Origin: Megalopta genalis
Lineage: Eukaryota > Arthropoda > Insecta > Hymenoptera > Halictidae
Direction: 5' to 3'
DNA: 64,000 nt
Assembly (NCBI RefSeq): GCF_051020955.1
Contig: NW_027476766.1
Span: 62,001-126,000 of the forward strand
The notes under the pieces were generated by a model that searched no databases, was not told the origin of the DNA, and was given only the letters and a program-made list of their open reading frames with translations. Position 1 is the stretch's first letter, and each line of letters starts with the position of its first letter. The translations under genes were made by a program, and so were the position numbers. Of the stretch, positions 62,956 to 64,000 are shown piece after piece.

Positions 62956-64000
62956 GCTTCAAAATCAATGCGATACATATCATTTAGCATCAAATCGACA
63001 CGGAGTAGACGGCTTAGCTTCAAATCCATGCGAGACAAATGATTTAGGTTGAGATACTTGCGATATAAGTAATATAGCTTCAAATGCTGGCGAAACTAAC
63101 GAGTTAGCTACAAATCCATACGGAACAAATGATTTAGCTTCAAATCAATGCGATTTAGAAGGATTACCTTCAAATCCATGCGAAAGAAATCATTTAGGTT
63201 CAGATACTTGCGATATACGTGATATAGCTTCAAATGCAAGCGAAACGAACGAGTTGGTTTCAAATCCATGCGGAAGACATGATTTAGCTGCAAATCTATG
63301 TGATGTAAAAGGTTTCGCTTCAAATCCATGCGAAACAAATGATTTAGCTTCAAATCGATACGATGTAGAAGGCTTAGCTTCAAATCCATACGAAACAAAT
63401 GATTTAGGTTCAGATACTCGCGATATAAGTGATATAGCTTCAAATGCAGGTGAAACGATCGAGTTAGCTTCAAATCCATGCGAAACACATGATTTAGCTT
63501 CAAATCAATGCGATGTAGAAGGTTTAGCTACAAATCCTTGCGAAACACATGATTTAGTTTCAAATCAATTCGAAGTAGAAGGAGTTCCTTCAAATCCATG
63601 CGAAACAAATGGTTTAGCTACAAATACTTGTGAAATACGTTAGATAGATCCAACTCCATGCGAAACACATGATTTAGCTTCAAATACATGCGAAACGAAT
63701 GATTTAGCTTCAATCAATTGGGACATAAGTGATATAGCTTCAAATGCAGACGAATGAAACGAGTTAGCTTCAAAATCCATGCTATATATATCATTTAGCA
63801 TCAAATCGACACGGAGTAGACGGCTTAGCTTCAAATCCATGCGAAACAAATGATTTAGGTTCAGATACTTGCGATATAAGTAATAAAGCTTCAAATGCAG
63901 GCGAAACTACCGAGTTAGCTTCAAATGCATACGAAACAAATGATTTAACTTCAAATCAATGCGATGTAGTAGGTTTAGCTTCAAATCCATGCGATACAAA
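62956..64000. repeat. Right-hand end of the window, still inside the array
   Basis: S-type monomers with the CGACACGGAGTAGACGG landmark at 62,996 and 63,807 (811 bp apart). The last bases are an ordinary monomer, so the array continues past the window. No gene is seen. Confidence 0.75.

Larger units (their letters stand above)
1..64000. repeat. Satellite array of 30-bp monomers filling the window
   Basis: About 2,100 head-to-tail copies of a 30-bp monomer cover every base of the window. The + strand consensus is GATTTAGCTTCAAAT followed directly by CCATGCGAAACAAAT. The best conserved part is TTAGCTTCAAAT; the end of the second half varies and defines the monomer types. All copies I followed run in the same orientation; I saw no inverted segment. 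Copies abut without spacers. The 30-bp register holds for long stretches (for example about 1,264-3,000 and 6,021-7,730 with no net shift) and is otherwise broken by indels of mostly 1 bp. Composition is roughly 33% GC, with A exceeding T on the + strand. Both ends are inside the array. The call as tandem satellite is certain; its chromosomal role and host are not readable here. A eukaryotic genome is the inference, because no prokaryotic replicon I know of carries 64 kb of gene-free minisatellite. Confidence 0.98.

Noticed and set aside
1..64000. CRISPR array (30-bp repeats with variable parts)
   Set aside because: The variable halves are diverged copies of the same monomer, not unique spacers; the monomers abut, and no cas genes are present.
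1..64000. CENP-B box in TTCGAATCCATGCGAAA monomers
   Set aside because: The TTCG start is right, but the required A and the CGGG core at their fixed distances are missing; the match is by chance.
1..64000. Telomere-like TTTAGG in GATTTAGGTTCAGATAC monomers
   Set aside because: It occurs once per variant monomer and is never tandem, arising from one C-to-G change in TTTAGC.
1..64000. Inverted repeats TTCG...CGAA as hairpins or terminators
   Set aside because: Stems of only 4 bp occur, in a minority of monomers, with no T-run or gene next to them.

Overview
The whole 64 kb window is a single, uninterrupted tandem array. I found no unique sequence, no gene with a recognisable domain, no rRNA or tRNA, no transposon and no CRISPR array. 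The basic unit is a 30-bp monomer, repeated head to tail about 2,100 times. On the + strand its first half is close to GATTTAGCTTCAAAT and its second half close to CCATGCGAAACAAAT. Both window ends lie inside the array, so the real array is longer than 64 kb. GC is about one third. The scale, the nested repeat hierarchy, the absence of genes and the CpG-to-TpG/CpA variants all suggest eukaryotic satellite DNA (heterochromatin, possibly pericentromeric or centromeric). The species cannot be named from this sequence.

The array has at least three levels. Level 1 is the 30-bp monomer. Level 2 is a recurring order of five monomer types (a-b-c-d-e, 150 bp). As peptide labels only, these are GLASNPCETN, DLASDTCDIS, DIASNADETN, ELASNPSETH and DLASNQCDVE. 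Extra d/e-like pairs give local 7-monomer (210-bp) periods. The 5-mer has two flavours: an 'S' flavour (b ends CDIS, e ends CDVE) and an 'H' flavour (b ends CDIH, c is DLASTACETN, e ends CEVE). Blocks of S and H alternate along the window. Level 3 is segmental duplication of whole blocks of 0.6 to 4.2 kb.

Layout: 1-14,900 is a mosaic of S and H blocks with many 1-bp register shifts. 14,900-36,000 is a superblock array in which one landmark recurs seven times at spacings of 1.6 to 3.8 kb. 36,000-45,500 is mixed, with a block present at four positions and a 1.26-kb tandem duplication. 45,500-55,800 holds a second superblock family (4,232-, 4,081-, 5,371- and 2,943-bp offsets). 55,800-64,000 is an older, more diverged S-rich mosaic that still carries pieces seen at 6 kb, 36 kb and 41 kb.

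Long open frames exist, up to 627 codons on the - strand. They follow from a 30-bp period (a multiple of three) whose consensus lacks stops in three of six frames. Roughly 40 register shifts in the first 16 kb, most not multiples of three, plus recurrent fixed stop variants, argue against a giant repeat protein. All alignments and boundaries were made by eye, and boundaries are good to about one monomer unless an exact landmark base is given.
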